64,000 nt of DNA from JAIQFF01 sp963725615 (GTDB lineage Bacteria; Acidobacteriota; Terriglobia; Terriglobales; Acidobacteriaceae): contig CAVRZO010000028.1 of the NCBI GenBank assembly GCA_963725615.1, positions 1 through 64,000 on the forward strand. The letters run 5' to 3'. Under the pieces are notes generated by a model. It worked only from the letters and a program-made list of their open reading frames with translations. It had not been told where the DNA came from and searched no databases. The translations under genes were made by a program, and so were the position numbers. Of the stretch, positions 9,188-17,184 are shown in pieces. Each line of letters opens with the position of its first letter. Position 1 is the stretch's first letter.

Positions 9188-9653
9188 CACACAACTCTTT
9201 TTCTTCTTCCTGCAGCGCCACCGGTTCAGTTTCGATTGCAGTCTCTTGACGCAGGGCATCGAGCAGGGCATCCAGAATTACTTGCAGGGACTGGGGATTT
9301 TCACTGAGCACCCGTTCCAGGCTTTCGCGATGTACGGCGAGTTCTCCAATGGGCCGCGCCCCGTTGAGGTCAACTCGACCGGACAAAGATGAGTGCCGCC
9401 AACCCGCCGTGCCATAGGAGGTCCGTGCGAAGGGATAGTCGACCCTTCCCGTTGTCATCCAGTGAATTACGAGCTCCTCGACATGTTCGATGCTGCACGC
9501 GGCTTTTATTCCTGCCCGTGAAGCCATGGGCTTGTTCCATTGCAGAATCGTAAGCTTGTCCTCCCAGTTGTTTTCGGCGATCAGGAAACGAAGTTGATTT
9601 GCCGCGCCATCTTGTCCGCAGATGGCACACAGAGGAGTCCTAACGTAATTCAT
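9153..9653 (-). CDS. Hypothetical protein with an N-terminal CxxC
   Basis: A 166-residue soluble protein of unrecognised family. A CAIC pair at residues 9-12 could be half of a metal site. The middle is mixed alpha/beta and the final dozen residues come from an intergenic repeat, so the original C-terminus may have been replaced. Its ATG overlaps the TGA of the upstream frameshifted gene (ATGA), which implies translational coupling and a shared role. Confidence 0.7.
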   Translation of the reverse strand: MNYVRTPLCAICGQDGAANQLRFLIAENNWEDKLTILQWNKPMASRAGIKAACSIEHVEELVIHWMTTGRVDYPFARTSYGTAGWRHSSLSGRVDLNGARPIGELAVHRESLERVLSENPQSLQVILDALLDALRQETAIETEPVALQEEEKELCGADTLVRRFGG

Positions 9654-9974
9654 AAAGCACCTTTCAGTTCCGCCCGATACACTCTCGGCGCCGGCTGCAC
9701 CTGCCTCAGATGCAAACCAAGACCAGGAGTATTTCTGGCTGGAAGCGGAACTGTAACCATTCCTCGTCCGCGTTCAAATGTCAGGGTGAATAGCGAGCAA
9801 CAGCCGTCGCATAACCAGTAGCACTCCGGGACGGCCCAACCGCCCTCGACGAATCGCTGATGCGGCTCCCGATGCCGCCAGCGCAGCAATATCGCTATCA
9901 AGCAGGAAGAGCTTGCCGTGGCTGAGACTGCGAAACAAACTGGAACAGTCGGGATTCGCACACTTATGAAGCAC
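9650..9974 (-). pseudogene. Frameshifted small zinc-ribbon protein
   Basis: One frame begins at a GTG at 9974 with AGGAG seven bases upstream and encodes VLHKCANPDCSSLFRSLS, containing one Cys pair. A second frame continues with a tail containing CYWLCDGCC and FTLTFERGRGMVTVPLP, with the second Cys pair, and ends at 9650, overlapping the next gene's ATG. Each half carries half of a plausible four-Cys zinc site and neither stands alone. The shift must fall between about 9845 and 9905. It may be a true inactivating indel, programmed frameshifting or a sequencing error. Confidence 0.6.
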
Positions 9975-10001
9975 CGAGGGTCTCCTGGAAGAAGCCGTCA
10001 C

Positions 10002-10314
10002 CCGGGATGGGCTGGATGGCAGCTACATTGCACGCCGGTCGCCGTAAGGTACAGATGAGGAAAGTTGCGTAACTAACTGAAGCCTTGGGTATCTGATCCC
10101 TGAAGCAGATTGCCGCATGCCGAACCGAGGTCACCCGTGCCGACCCGCCGTCATTTCCCTTGATGGCGCTTCTCGCGTCCTGCGACAACCGAGGCCGCGA
10201 TTGCCCGGCCTCTAGGCCAGGAGTAAGATTGCCCAACGGCGGCGGCCCAGCAGAGCTGTCCCAAAAAGCCCTCGGGACGCTGTTTTTTCAATTCTGAACA
10301 CGTAAGACGCTCTT
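10002..10314. other. Intergenic region, nothing recognised
   Basis: About 310 bases between two divergent genes. It presumably holds both promoters, but no convincing -35/-10 pair, terminator or repeat is visible. Short open frames here are unsupported. Confidence 0.5.
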
Positions 10315-12960
10315 ATGGCGGAGATCCGGCCCTCTCTGGCGAGTTCGACCCAGCCTGAGGATTCCTTGAGCGGAACCGTGGTTGGGCGTTTTCGCATCGG
10401 CGAACGGCTCGGCAAAGGCGGCATGGGCGAGGTATATCGCGCCGAGGATACCAAGCTCAAGCGCACCGTTGCCCTCAAGCGTCTTGCACCTTCGCTGCGC
10501 GCCGACTCTCTCTACCGCCATCGCTTCCTGGAGGAGGCGGAGCGCGCATCCCGTTTCGGCGACGCCCAGGTGGCCGCGGTCTACGACGTTCTGGAAGACC
10601 ACGGCGAGATATTCCTAATTCTGGAATTTGTCGAAGGCCAGAACCTGCGCCAGCGTCTGCGGCAACCCCTGTCACTGGATGAATTTTTTCAGATCGCAAT
10701 GCAGTGCGCGGAAGCGCTGGTCTCGGCGCACGGCCACGGCATCGTGCACTGTGACATCAAGCCGGAAAACATCATGCTGACCACCGCCGGCAAGATCAAG
10801 ATTCTGGACTTCGGAGTGGCCAAGCACTTGCCGCGATCCGACCAGAGTTCGACCGTGGACCGCGCCGGCACCTTTGCCGGCACGCCGGCCTATATGTCGC
10901 CGGAAGTCCTGCTGGAGAGGGTTCCGGATGGCCGCGCCGACATTTTCTCCCTGGGCGTGGTCTTCTACGAAGTCTTGACCGGACAGCATCCCTTTCTGGC
11001 GGGCAGTTTCGTGGCTACTACGGATCGCATCCGCACCGAGACGCCGGCTCCCATCCGCATTTTCAATCGTTCGGTCACCCCGGAGCTGGAAGCCCTGGTC
11101 AACAAGGCGATGGCCAAAGATGCGGGGCAGCGTTATGCCAGCGCCCAGGAACTACTGGAAGCCCTCCGCGAAGTGCACGGCGATCTGAGCGACGCCGGTC
11201 TGGCGCGGGTGGTGCCGCTGCGGGTCGAAGACCGGCCCAAGAAGACAGGAATTTGGGTATGGGCGGCGCTAATTGCAGCCCTGCTCCTCACTGCGCTCAT
11301 CTACTCGCCGACGAAGTCTCTCATGTTCTGGCAGTCAAAGCCGAATCGGGCAATCGATCTGGGCGGGTCTTCCACTCCGGTGCAGCTGGCGGTTCTGCCG
11401 TTCGCTCCCATGGCGGACGATCCGGGAAGCAAAGCATTTTGTAACGGGTTAACCGAGACCCTCACCGCCAAGCTCACTCAGCTGACCGACAATTATCCGT
11501 TACAAGTCGTTCCGACCAGCGAAATACGGACTGAGGCCGTAACCAGTGTCGAGCAGGCCCGAAAGATTTTCGGGGTGGGCCTGGTTCTCGAAGGGAGTTT
11601 ACATAGTTCCGGGAACCAGGTACGAGTGACCTACACGCTGGTGGACGCGAAGACCAACCGCCAGCTGCATGCCGAAACGGTTGATGCCGACGTCAGTGAT
11701 GCGTTCGCAGTCGAGGACCGGGTTGTGGACGGCACCCTGCGGATGCTCGGTCTGGCGATCAAGAGTGACGACCGCGTCGTGCTGGCGGCCCACGGGACCG
11801 GCGATCCCTCGGCTTACGATCAATATCTCCGCGGGCGTGGATACATGCTCGATTATCACAAGCGCGAAAACATCGACAGTGCGATTTCCGCTTTCAACCG
11901 CGCCCTGACCCTCGATCCGAAATACGCGGAAGCCTACGCCGCGCTGGGCAAAGCCTACTGGCTGGAATACGAGGAAGAGCCGGGCGCTAAGTGGCTGGAG
12001 AAAGCCCGGTCAGCTTGCGACCAGGCCGTAGCCATTGCGCCGAAACTGGCGGAAGGCTGGGCCTGTCTGGGCAGCGTCTCCCGCACCACCGGAGAGTACG
12101 AGAAGGCAGTCGCTCACTTTCAGAAAGCCACCGTGCTTGACCCCACCAGCAATGATGCTTTCCGCGGCCTGGCTGAGGCTTATCAAAAATTAAACCGGCC
12201 AGCTGAGGCGGAAGCTACTTTCCGGAAGGCGATCAGTCTCAGACCTCAATATTGGGCAGGGTACAGCTGGCTGGGCGCTTTTTACTACGACCGCGGGCGT
12301 TACGCCGATGCCGCGAACATGTTCAAAGAAGTCATTACGCTCGCACCGGACAACTTTCGCGGCTATTCCAACCTGGGTGGAATTTATGTTGCGATGGGCC
12401 AATATCAGAACGCCATCAGCGCGCTCGAAAAATCGGTCTCCATCCGCCCGACCGGCTACGCTTATCTCAACCTGGGTACTGCCTATTTCTCTCAGCGCAA
12501 TTTCGAGCGGGCCGCGAGCAACTACGAACAGGGCCTGAAGTTAGGAGAAAACGAGTGGCTTAGCTGGGGGAATTTTGGCGATGCCTGTTATCAGTTGGCG
12601 GGCAAACGGGAGCAGGCGATGGATGCCTACAAGAAGGCCATCGAACTCGCCGATGTTGTGGACCTGAAGGTCAATCCCCGCGACGGCCTTACCTGGGCCT
12701 ATCGCGCCACTTACCTGGCCATGCTGGATCGCAAGGATGAAGCATTGACATCTTTGCAAAAGGCGATATCATTCTCGCCCCAGGACCCTGACGTGCGGTT
12801 GCGGGCGGCGCTGGTTTACAACCATTTCGGAGACACAGACCGAACCTTCGAATGGTTGCAGAAGGCGCGAGCGGCAGGTACTTCGGCCAGTTTGATACGC
12901 GGTACGCCTGATTTCGACCACTTAAGCGGAGACCCCAGATTGCAGGCGTTATTGCGTTAG
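10315..12960 (+). CDS. Membrane Ser/Thr protein kinase with TolB-like and TPR domains
   Basis: 881 residues. The kinase domain (about 20-290) has the glycine loop GKGGMGEVY, the catalytic Lys in VALKRL, the catalytic loop HCDIKPEN, the DFG motif in ILDFGVAKHL, and AGTPAYMSPE. The residue before the catalytic Asp is Cys rather than Arg, so this is a non-RD kinase, usually not regulated by activation-loop phosphorylation. One transmembrane helix at about 312-332 places the rest outside the cytoplasm: a TolB/FlgO-like segment (VLPFAPMADDPGSKAFCNGL, about 355-490) and about eight TPRs (530-870). By family it is a transmembrane signalling kinase; substrates are unknown. Confidence 0.93.
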   Translation: MAEIRPSLASSTQPEDSLSGTVVGRFRIGERLGKGGMGEVYRAEDTKLKRTVALKRLAPSLRADSLYRHRFLEEAERASRFGDAQVAAVYDVLEDHGEIFLILEFVEGQNLRQRLRQPLSLDEFFQIAMQCAEALVSAHGHGIVHCDIKPENIMLTTAGKIKILDFGVAKHLPRSDQSSTVDRAGTFAGTPAYMSPEVLLERVPDGRADIFSLGVVFYEVLTGQHPFLAGSFVATTDRIRTETPAPIRIFNRSVTPELEALVNKAMAKDAGQRYASAQELLEALREVHGDLSDAGLARVVPLRVEDRPKKTGIWVWAALIAALLLTALIYSPTKSLMFWQSKPNRAIDLGGSSTPVQLAVLPFAPMADDPGSKAFCNGLTETLTAKLTQLTDNYPLQVVPTSEIRTEAVTSVEQARKIFGVGLVLEGSLHSSGNQVRVTYTLVDAKTNRQLHAETVDADVSDAFAVEDRVVDGTLRMLGLAIKSDDRVVLAAHGTGDPSAYDQYLRGRGYMLDYHKRENIDSAISAFNRALTLDPKYAEAYAALGKAYWLEYEEEPGAKWLEKARSACDQAVAIAPKLAEGWACLGSVSRTTGEYEKAVAHFQKATVLDPTSNDAFRGLAEAYQKLNRPAEAEATFRKAISLRPQYWAGYSWLGAFYYDRGRYADAANMFKEVITLAPDNFRGYSNLGGIYVAMGQYQNAISALEKSVSIRPTGYAYLNLGTAYFSQRNFERAASNYEQGLKLGENEWLSWGNFGDACYQLAGKREQAMDAYKKAIELADVVDLKVNPRDGLTWAYRATYLAMLDRKDEALTSLQKAISFSPQDPDVRLRAALVYNHFGDTDRTFEWLQKARAAGTSASLIRGTPDFDHLSGDPRLQALLR

Positions 12961-13026
12961 TTCGAAACCGCGTGCGCGGTGTCCGATTCCCCCCAGGCCC
13001 TCAATTCTGATCGCTATGGAGGCAGT

Positions 13027-13326
13027 ATGAAGTATCTTCCAGTGAACATTTACCACAACGGAGACGTGGACAACGAGGTCGTCAACGTCAGCAAGGGCAA
13101 TGGAGATGTGGTGATATGGCAGAACCCGCATCACTACGACTTCACCGTAACGTTCACCGACGGCAGCCCGTTCCAGGCCGGATCTACGTTCACCGTTCCA
13201 GCTCGAGGCACCACAAATTCCGGACCGCTCAAAAGTTCGGCGGAGCCTGACAGAGTCTACGAATATACGATTCAAAACGTGGCCATGGCCCTGGCCAGCG
13301 ACCCGGGTATTAAGATAAAGCCGTAA
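13027..13326 (+). CDS. Small hypothetical protein, 99 residues
   Basis: Starts at the ATG at 13027 with GGAGG upstream. It has no signal peptide or membrane helix. It is beta-rich (VVIWQNPHHYDFTVTF, AGSTFTVPARGT) and could be a small immunoglobulin-like or pilus-assembly-like sandwich domain, but no family is recognised. It stands alone, 66 bases after the kinase-TPR gene on the same strand, and may be co-transcribed with it. Confidence 0.65.
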   Translation: MKYLPVNIYHNGDVDNEVVNVSKGNGDVVIWQNPHHYDFTVTFTDGSPFQAGSTFTVPARGTTNSGPLKSSAEPDRVYEYTIQNVAMALASDPGIKIKP

Positions 13327-13423
13327 ACAATTGGTTAAGACTTCCCCCTTCACGTTGATCGCTGATCCGCACCCTGGGACATGGGATTCTTGCGCGCAGG
13401 GATACTCCTGCGCGAGTGCGCCT

Positions 13424-13837
13424 TCACTCGCCCATCACTTTCACGATTACCCGCTTGTCCCGCTGGCCGTCAAATTCGGCGTAGAAGATCCGCTGCCAGG
13501 TCCCCAGATCAAGTTTGCCCGCGGTGATGGGGACGATGACCTCGTGGTGAATCAGCAGCGCCTTTAAGTGCGAATCGCCGTTGTCTTCGCCGGTGTCGTG
13601 ATGTTTGTAGCCTTTGCGGAAGGGCGCGAGAGTCTCCAGCCACTGATCAATGTCTTCAATCAATCCGTTCTCATCGTCGTTCACATAGACGCCGGCCGTG
13701 ATGTGCATGGCGGAAACCAGGACCATTCCTTCCTTAACGCCGCTCTTGCCCACGATCTGCTCCACCTGCGGCGTGATGTGCACGTAGGCGCGGTGGGTGC
13801 GGGTGTGAAACTTTAGGTATTCGGTAAGACACTTCAT
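13424..13837 (-). CDS. yjbQ: YjbQ / UPF0047 family protein
   Basis: A 137-residue single-domain protein. The family signature is present: SAMHITAGVYVNDDENGL, then HHDTGEDNGDSHLKALLIHHEV and LGTWQRIFYAEFDGQR. Homologues have been reported to have weak thiamine-phosphate synthase activity, but the physiological role is uncertain. GGGGGA precedes the ATG at 13837. The gene is monocistronic, between two plus-strand genes. Confidence 0.93.
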   Translation of the reverse strand: MKCLTEYLKFHTRTHRAYVHITPQVEQIVGKSGVKEGMVLVSAMHITAGVYVNDDENGLIEDIDQWLETLAPFRKGYKHHDTGEDNGDSHLKALLIHHEVIVPITAGKLDLGTWQRIFYAEFDGQRDKRVIVKVMGE

Positions 13838-13916
13838 GGTTCGTCCCCCTAATTATTCGTGAAAGCCAGACCAGTTTCGCAGATAATGCTCTGGAAATCA
13901 GTTTCCCGGAGGTGCG

Positions 13917-15800
13917 GTGGATCCTTCTGGCAGCGAACTGCAAGAGCTTCGGCGGCTCTTGGGCGACCTCACGGCGCGGGTGTTTCGGATCGAGCAGGCA
14001 TTGAACATGAGCTCCGTAGTCGCGGCCGAAGCGCCGCCCCCGCCGCCCTCACCGGAGCTGAAGCCTAGCGCCCCAGTTATTCCCGTTGTGCCTGTCATTC
14101 CTCCGAGGCCAGCAAAAGTCTCACCCGCAGGTCAGGATCGCGCAAACCTGGAATCCCGCATCGGTTCGCACTGGCTGAACCGGATCGGGATCACCGCCGT
14201 CTTGATCGGCGTTTCCTATTTCCTGAAATTTGCCTTCGACAACAACTGGATCGGACCTGCCGGTCGCGTCGCTATCGGGCTGCTGGCCGGCATTGCCATC
14301 GTGGTCTGGAGCGAAAATTTCCGGCGCCGCGGCTACGTCATCTTCTCTTACTCGCTGAAGGCCGTCGGCATCGGCGTGCTCTATCTCTCGCTGTACGCCG
14401 CTTTCCAGGTGTACAGCCTGGTGCCGGGAGGCGTGGCCTTCATCATGATGTTCGCGGTAACTGCCGCCACGGCGGTCATGGCCTGGAATGAGGACGCGGA
14501 AATCCTCGCGGCATTTGCGCTGATCGGTGGCTTCGGTACGCCGCTGCTGCTCTCGACCGGTCAGAACCGTGAAGTTGCCCTGTTCGCGTACGTTGTCGTT
14601 TTGGACCTGGGCGCGCTTGTTCTGGTGATCCTGAAACCCTGGCGGCGCCTGCTGCTCCTGAGTTATTTCGGAACGCTAGGCCTTTATGCCGGCTGGTCCT
14701 CAAGCTTCTACGACATCACCCAAGTACGGATGACAGTCGGCTTCGCCACGCTTTTCTTCGCCATCTTTGCGATAGCGCCGTTGTTAGCGCAGCCCGCGGC
14801 GAAAGGATGGATGTCCGACGCTGTGCCTCCCCTGGTGGCCGTGGTCAATGCCGCCGGATATTTTCTGCAGATCTACATCATGTTCGAGGAGATCGGCACC
14901 AAGGACACAGCATGGTTCGCCCTCGCCCTGGCCGCCCTGTACATTTTCCTCAGCCGCCAGGCTCGCGGCCGAGAGAGTAATCCCGAGGCGGCAAAGACCG
15001 TCGACTTGCTGCACCTTGCGCTCGCCATCGGGTTCATCACGGTCGCTATTCCCATACGCCTCGATGCTCATTGGATTACCATGGGATGGTTCGTCGAAGC
15101 CGCAGTGCTGTTGTGGGTCGCCGACCGGATTCATTCCGAGCTGCTCAACGTATTTGTCGTCGGAGCACTCGTGCTTGGGGTAGGCCGGCTCCTGCTGATC
15201 GACAATTTCTTCATCACGCGTCCCATCTTCAATCACCGGATGGCGACATACGCGGTGGCCATCGCAGTCTTAGGCGCGGTTGCCTGGTACGGCAGCCGCC
15301 GGAAGGACGATACCGGACGAACCGCTGCTGCCGTTTCCGTGGTTGCCTTGAACCTGTTGGCTCTCATCGCGCTGAGCCGCGAAGTCGCCGACTATTATTT
15401 GCAGCAATTGACCAGCCTTCGTCCCCAGGGGCAATGGGATCCGTCGGAGTGGAAAGACTGGCGCCATGTGGAAATTGCCCGCGACTTCACGTACTCCGCG
15501 CTGTGGATGGCATACGGCGCCATGCTGATGGTGGTGGGCTTCTGGCGGCGTTCGGCATTCGTGCGCTGGCAGGCGCTGGTCTTGATTGCTTTCACCATCG
15601 GCAAAGTCTTCCTCTACGATGTATCGGAACTCGACCGCGGCTACCGCATCGTGAGTTTCATTGTGCTCGGAGCGCTGCTGCTGGCGATTTCGTTCGTGTA
15701 CCAGCGCGACTGGCTCCGCCTCTCCGGTCGAAACAATACTGCAGCGAGTTCAGGAGAAAGCGCGACGGGAAGCCCAGCGGAAAGTCCGGCGAGCAGATGA
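13917..15800 (+). CDS. DUF2339 multi-pass membrane protein
   Basis: 627 residues. A short cytoplasmic N-terminus with a helical segment (SELQELRRLLGDLTARVFRIEQ) and a proline-rich linker leads into the RIGSHWLNRIGI motif typical of DUF2339. Many transmembrane helices follow, to about residue 600. The GTG at 13917 is used; GGAGG lies just upstream. The function of the family is unknown. It overlaps the next gene by ATGA, and the DUF2339-DUF3999 pairing suggests a shared envelope role (inference). Confidence 0.9.
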   Translation: MDPSGSELQELRRLLGDLTARVFRIEQALNMSSVVAAEAPPPPPSPELKPSAPVIPVVPVIPPRPAKVSPAGQDRANLESRIGSHWLNRIGITAVLIGVSYFLKFAFDNNWIGPAGRVAIGLLAGIAIVVWSENFRRRGYVIFSYSLKAVGIGVLYLSLYAAFQVYSLVPGGVAFIMMFAVTAATAVMAWNEDAEILAAFALIGGFGTPLLLSTGQNREVALFAYVVVLDLGALVLVILKPWRRLLLLSYFGTLGLYAGWSSSFYDITQVRMTVGFATLFFAIFAIAPLLAQPAAKGWMSDAVPPLVAVVNAAGYFLQIYIMFEEIGTKDTAWFALALAALYIFLSRQARGRESNPEAAKTVDLLHLALAIGFITVAIPIRLDAHWITMGWFVEAAVLLWVADRIHSELLNVFVVGALVLGVGRLLLIDNFFITRPIFNHRMATYAVAIAVLGAVAWYGSRRKDDTGRTAAAVSVVALNLLALIALSREVADYYLQQLTSLRPQGQWDPSEWKDWRHVEIARDFTYSALWMAYGAMLMVVGFWRRSAFVRWQALVLIAFTIGKVFLYDVSELDRGYRIVSFIVLGALLLAISFVYQRDWLRLSGRNNTAASSGESATGSPAESPASR

Positions 15801-17038
15801 AACCTTTTCTCTTCGCGCTCGGATTGGTGGTGGCTCTCGGTGCGCCCTTGACTCCGGAGCCTTCGATTTCCTATTTCACCAACGTCCGCGACGTCCGGGT
15901 CTCACAACCTGGTTCGCAGAATTACTTTGCCGTAGATGAAGAAATCTGGAACCACGCGCGCCCGGACCTGGCAGATCTGCGAATTCATGATGGCGAATCA
16001 CAAGTGCAGTACGCGCTCAGCGAACAGCGCGGAGGGACCTCAAGCCAGGAAGCCGCTGCGAAAATCCTCAACCTGGGCAATGTCGGCGGCCACACCGAAT
16101 TTGATCTGGATATGTTCGACGCGAACAAGGCGCAGATCGACGAATATGACCGCATCCACCTGAACCTCGACGCCAAAGATTTCGTGGTAACTGCCTCGAC
16201 CGCAGGCAGCAACGAACTCGGCGCGAAATCTGCGACTCAATTGCCGGCGGCGACGCTTTATGACTTCACTCGCGAGGAGCTAGGCTCCAATCCCGTGATT
16301 AAATTACCTCCTTCGAGCTTTCGGTATCTGCACGTAAAGCTCTCAGCCGGGATCTCACCTGCCCAGGTCAAGGGCGCGTCAATCTATAACCTGCAGGAAA
16401 CGAAGGCCGTATGGACTAGCGTGGGATCATGCAGCCCGCCGTCGCAGATCGCGCGAACGACCGTAGTCACCTGCAATGTGCCGGCGCACGTTCCGGTGGA
16501 TCGTGTCCGCTTTCAGGTAGATCCCAAGCTAGTGAATTTCCGGCGTGCAGTCGCTATTTCTGAGGCAAACGACCATCGTTACGGTGCGAGTGGCGATATT
16601 ACGCGGGTGCGAATGAATCGCGGCGGCACCGTAGTCGTCTCGGAAGAGATGGATGTTCCGGTCGGAGACCGCGGTTCTGGCCAATTGAAGATTACCGTGG
16701 ACAACGGGGACAACCCGCCGCTGGCGATCGCGGGCCTGCAGTTGCTGTCTGTCGAACGGCGCGTCTATCTTGATCCCCAGGGCAAATCCCAGCTCCGGCT
16801 TTACTATGGCGACTCAAGACTCGAATCTCCGGTCTACGACTATGCCAAGTTCTTCAAGGCTGATCCGGCCGCAGCCAAGGCGGAGCTTGGACCTGGCACT
16901 CACAATCCAGCTTATACGGGTCGGCCGGATGATCGGCCGTGGTCAGAGCAACACAAAGTGGTTATGTGGCTGGCTATGGTGTTAGCGGTCGTAGTTCTGG
17001 CGGCGCTGGCAATTCGGGGATTGAAAGTGTCATCCTGA
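15797..17038 (+). CDS. DUF3999 family secreted/anchored protein
   Basis: 413 residues: a signal peptide (MKPFLFALGLVVALGAP), a large beta-rich periplasmic region, and a C-terminal anchor helix (VVMWLAMVLAVVVLAALAI). The ATG at 15797 overlaps the stop of the DUF2339 gene. The frame is open much further upstream, but that part is the wrong frame of DUF2339. The stop codon, and the last Ser-Ser, lie inside the palindromic element that begins at 17029, so the original C-terminus was probably slightly different. Confidence 0.87.
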   Translation: MKPFLFALGLVVALGAPLTPEPSISYFTNVRDVRVSQPGSQNYFAVDEEIWNHARPDLADLRIHDGESQVQYALSEQRGGTSSQEAAAKILNLGNVGGHTEFDLDMFDANKAQIDEYDRIHLNLDAKDFVVTASTAGSNELGAKSATQLPAATLYDFTREELGSNPVIKLPPSSFRYLHVKLSAGISPAQVKGASIYNLQETKAVWTSVGSCSPPSQIARTTVVTCNVPAHVPVDRVRFQVDPKLVNFRRAVAISEANDHRYGASGDITRVRMNRGGTVVVSEEMDVPVGDRGSGQLKITVDNGDNPPLAIAGLQLLSVERRVYLDPQGKSQLRLYYGDSRLESPVYDYAKFFKADPAAAKAELGPGTHNPAYTGRPDDRPWSEQHKVVMWLAMVLAVVVLAALAIRGLKVSS

Positions 17039-17176
17039 GCGCAGCAAGAATTTCGCTTCGCGAAATTCTTGCGGAGTCGAAGGACCCCTATAGCCACGAT
17101 GCACTGCCGGGAGTAGGGGTCCTTCGACTCCGCAACCCGCTTCGCAAGCGAAGCGGCTCTCTCCGCTCAGGATGAC
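17029..17176. repeat. GTCATCCTGAGC palindromic element, copy 1 (148 bp)
   Basis: Bounded by gtcatcctgagc and gctcaggatgac. Inside lie a hairpin (aagaatttcgcttcgcgaaa region) and a core with ggacccctatagc facing gtaggggtccttcgact. It has almost the same length and core as the copy at 23927-24072. It provides the stop codon of the DUF3999 gene and separates it from ftsK, where it may also act as a terminator for both converging transcripts. Confidence 0.85.
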
Positions 17177-17184
17177 AAGGGGAT

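Noticed and set aside
15071..15796. Long N-terminal extension of the DUF3999 frame
   Set aside because: It is the alternate frame of the DUF2339 membrane protein; the signal peptide and ATGA overlap at 15797 mark the true start.
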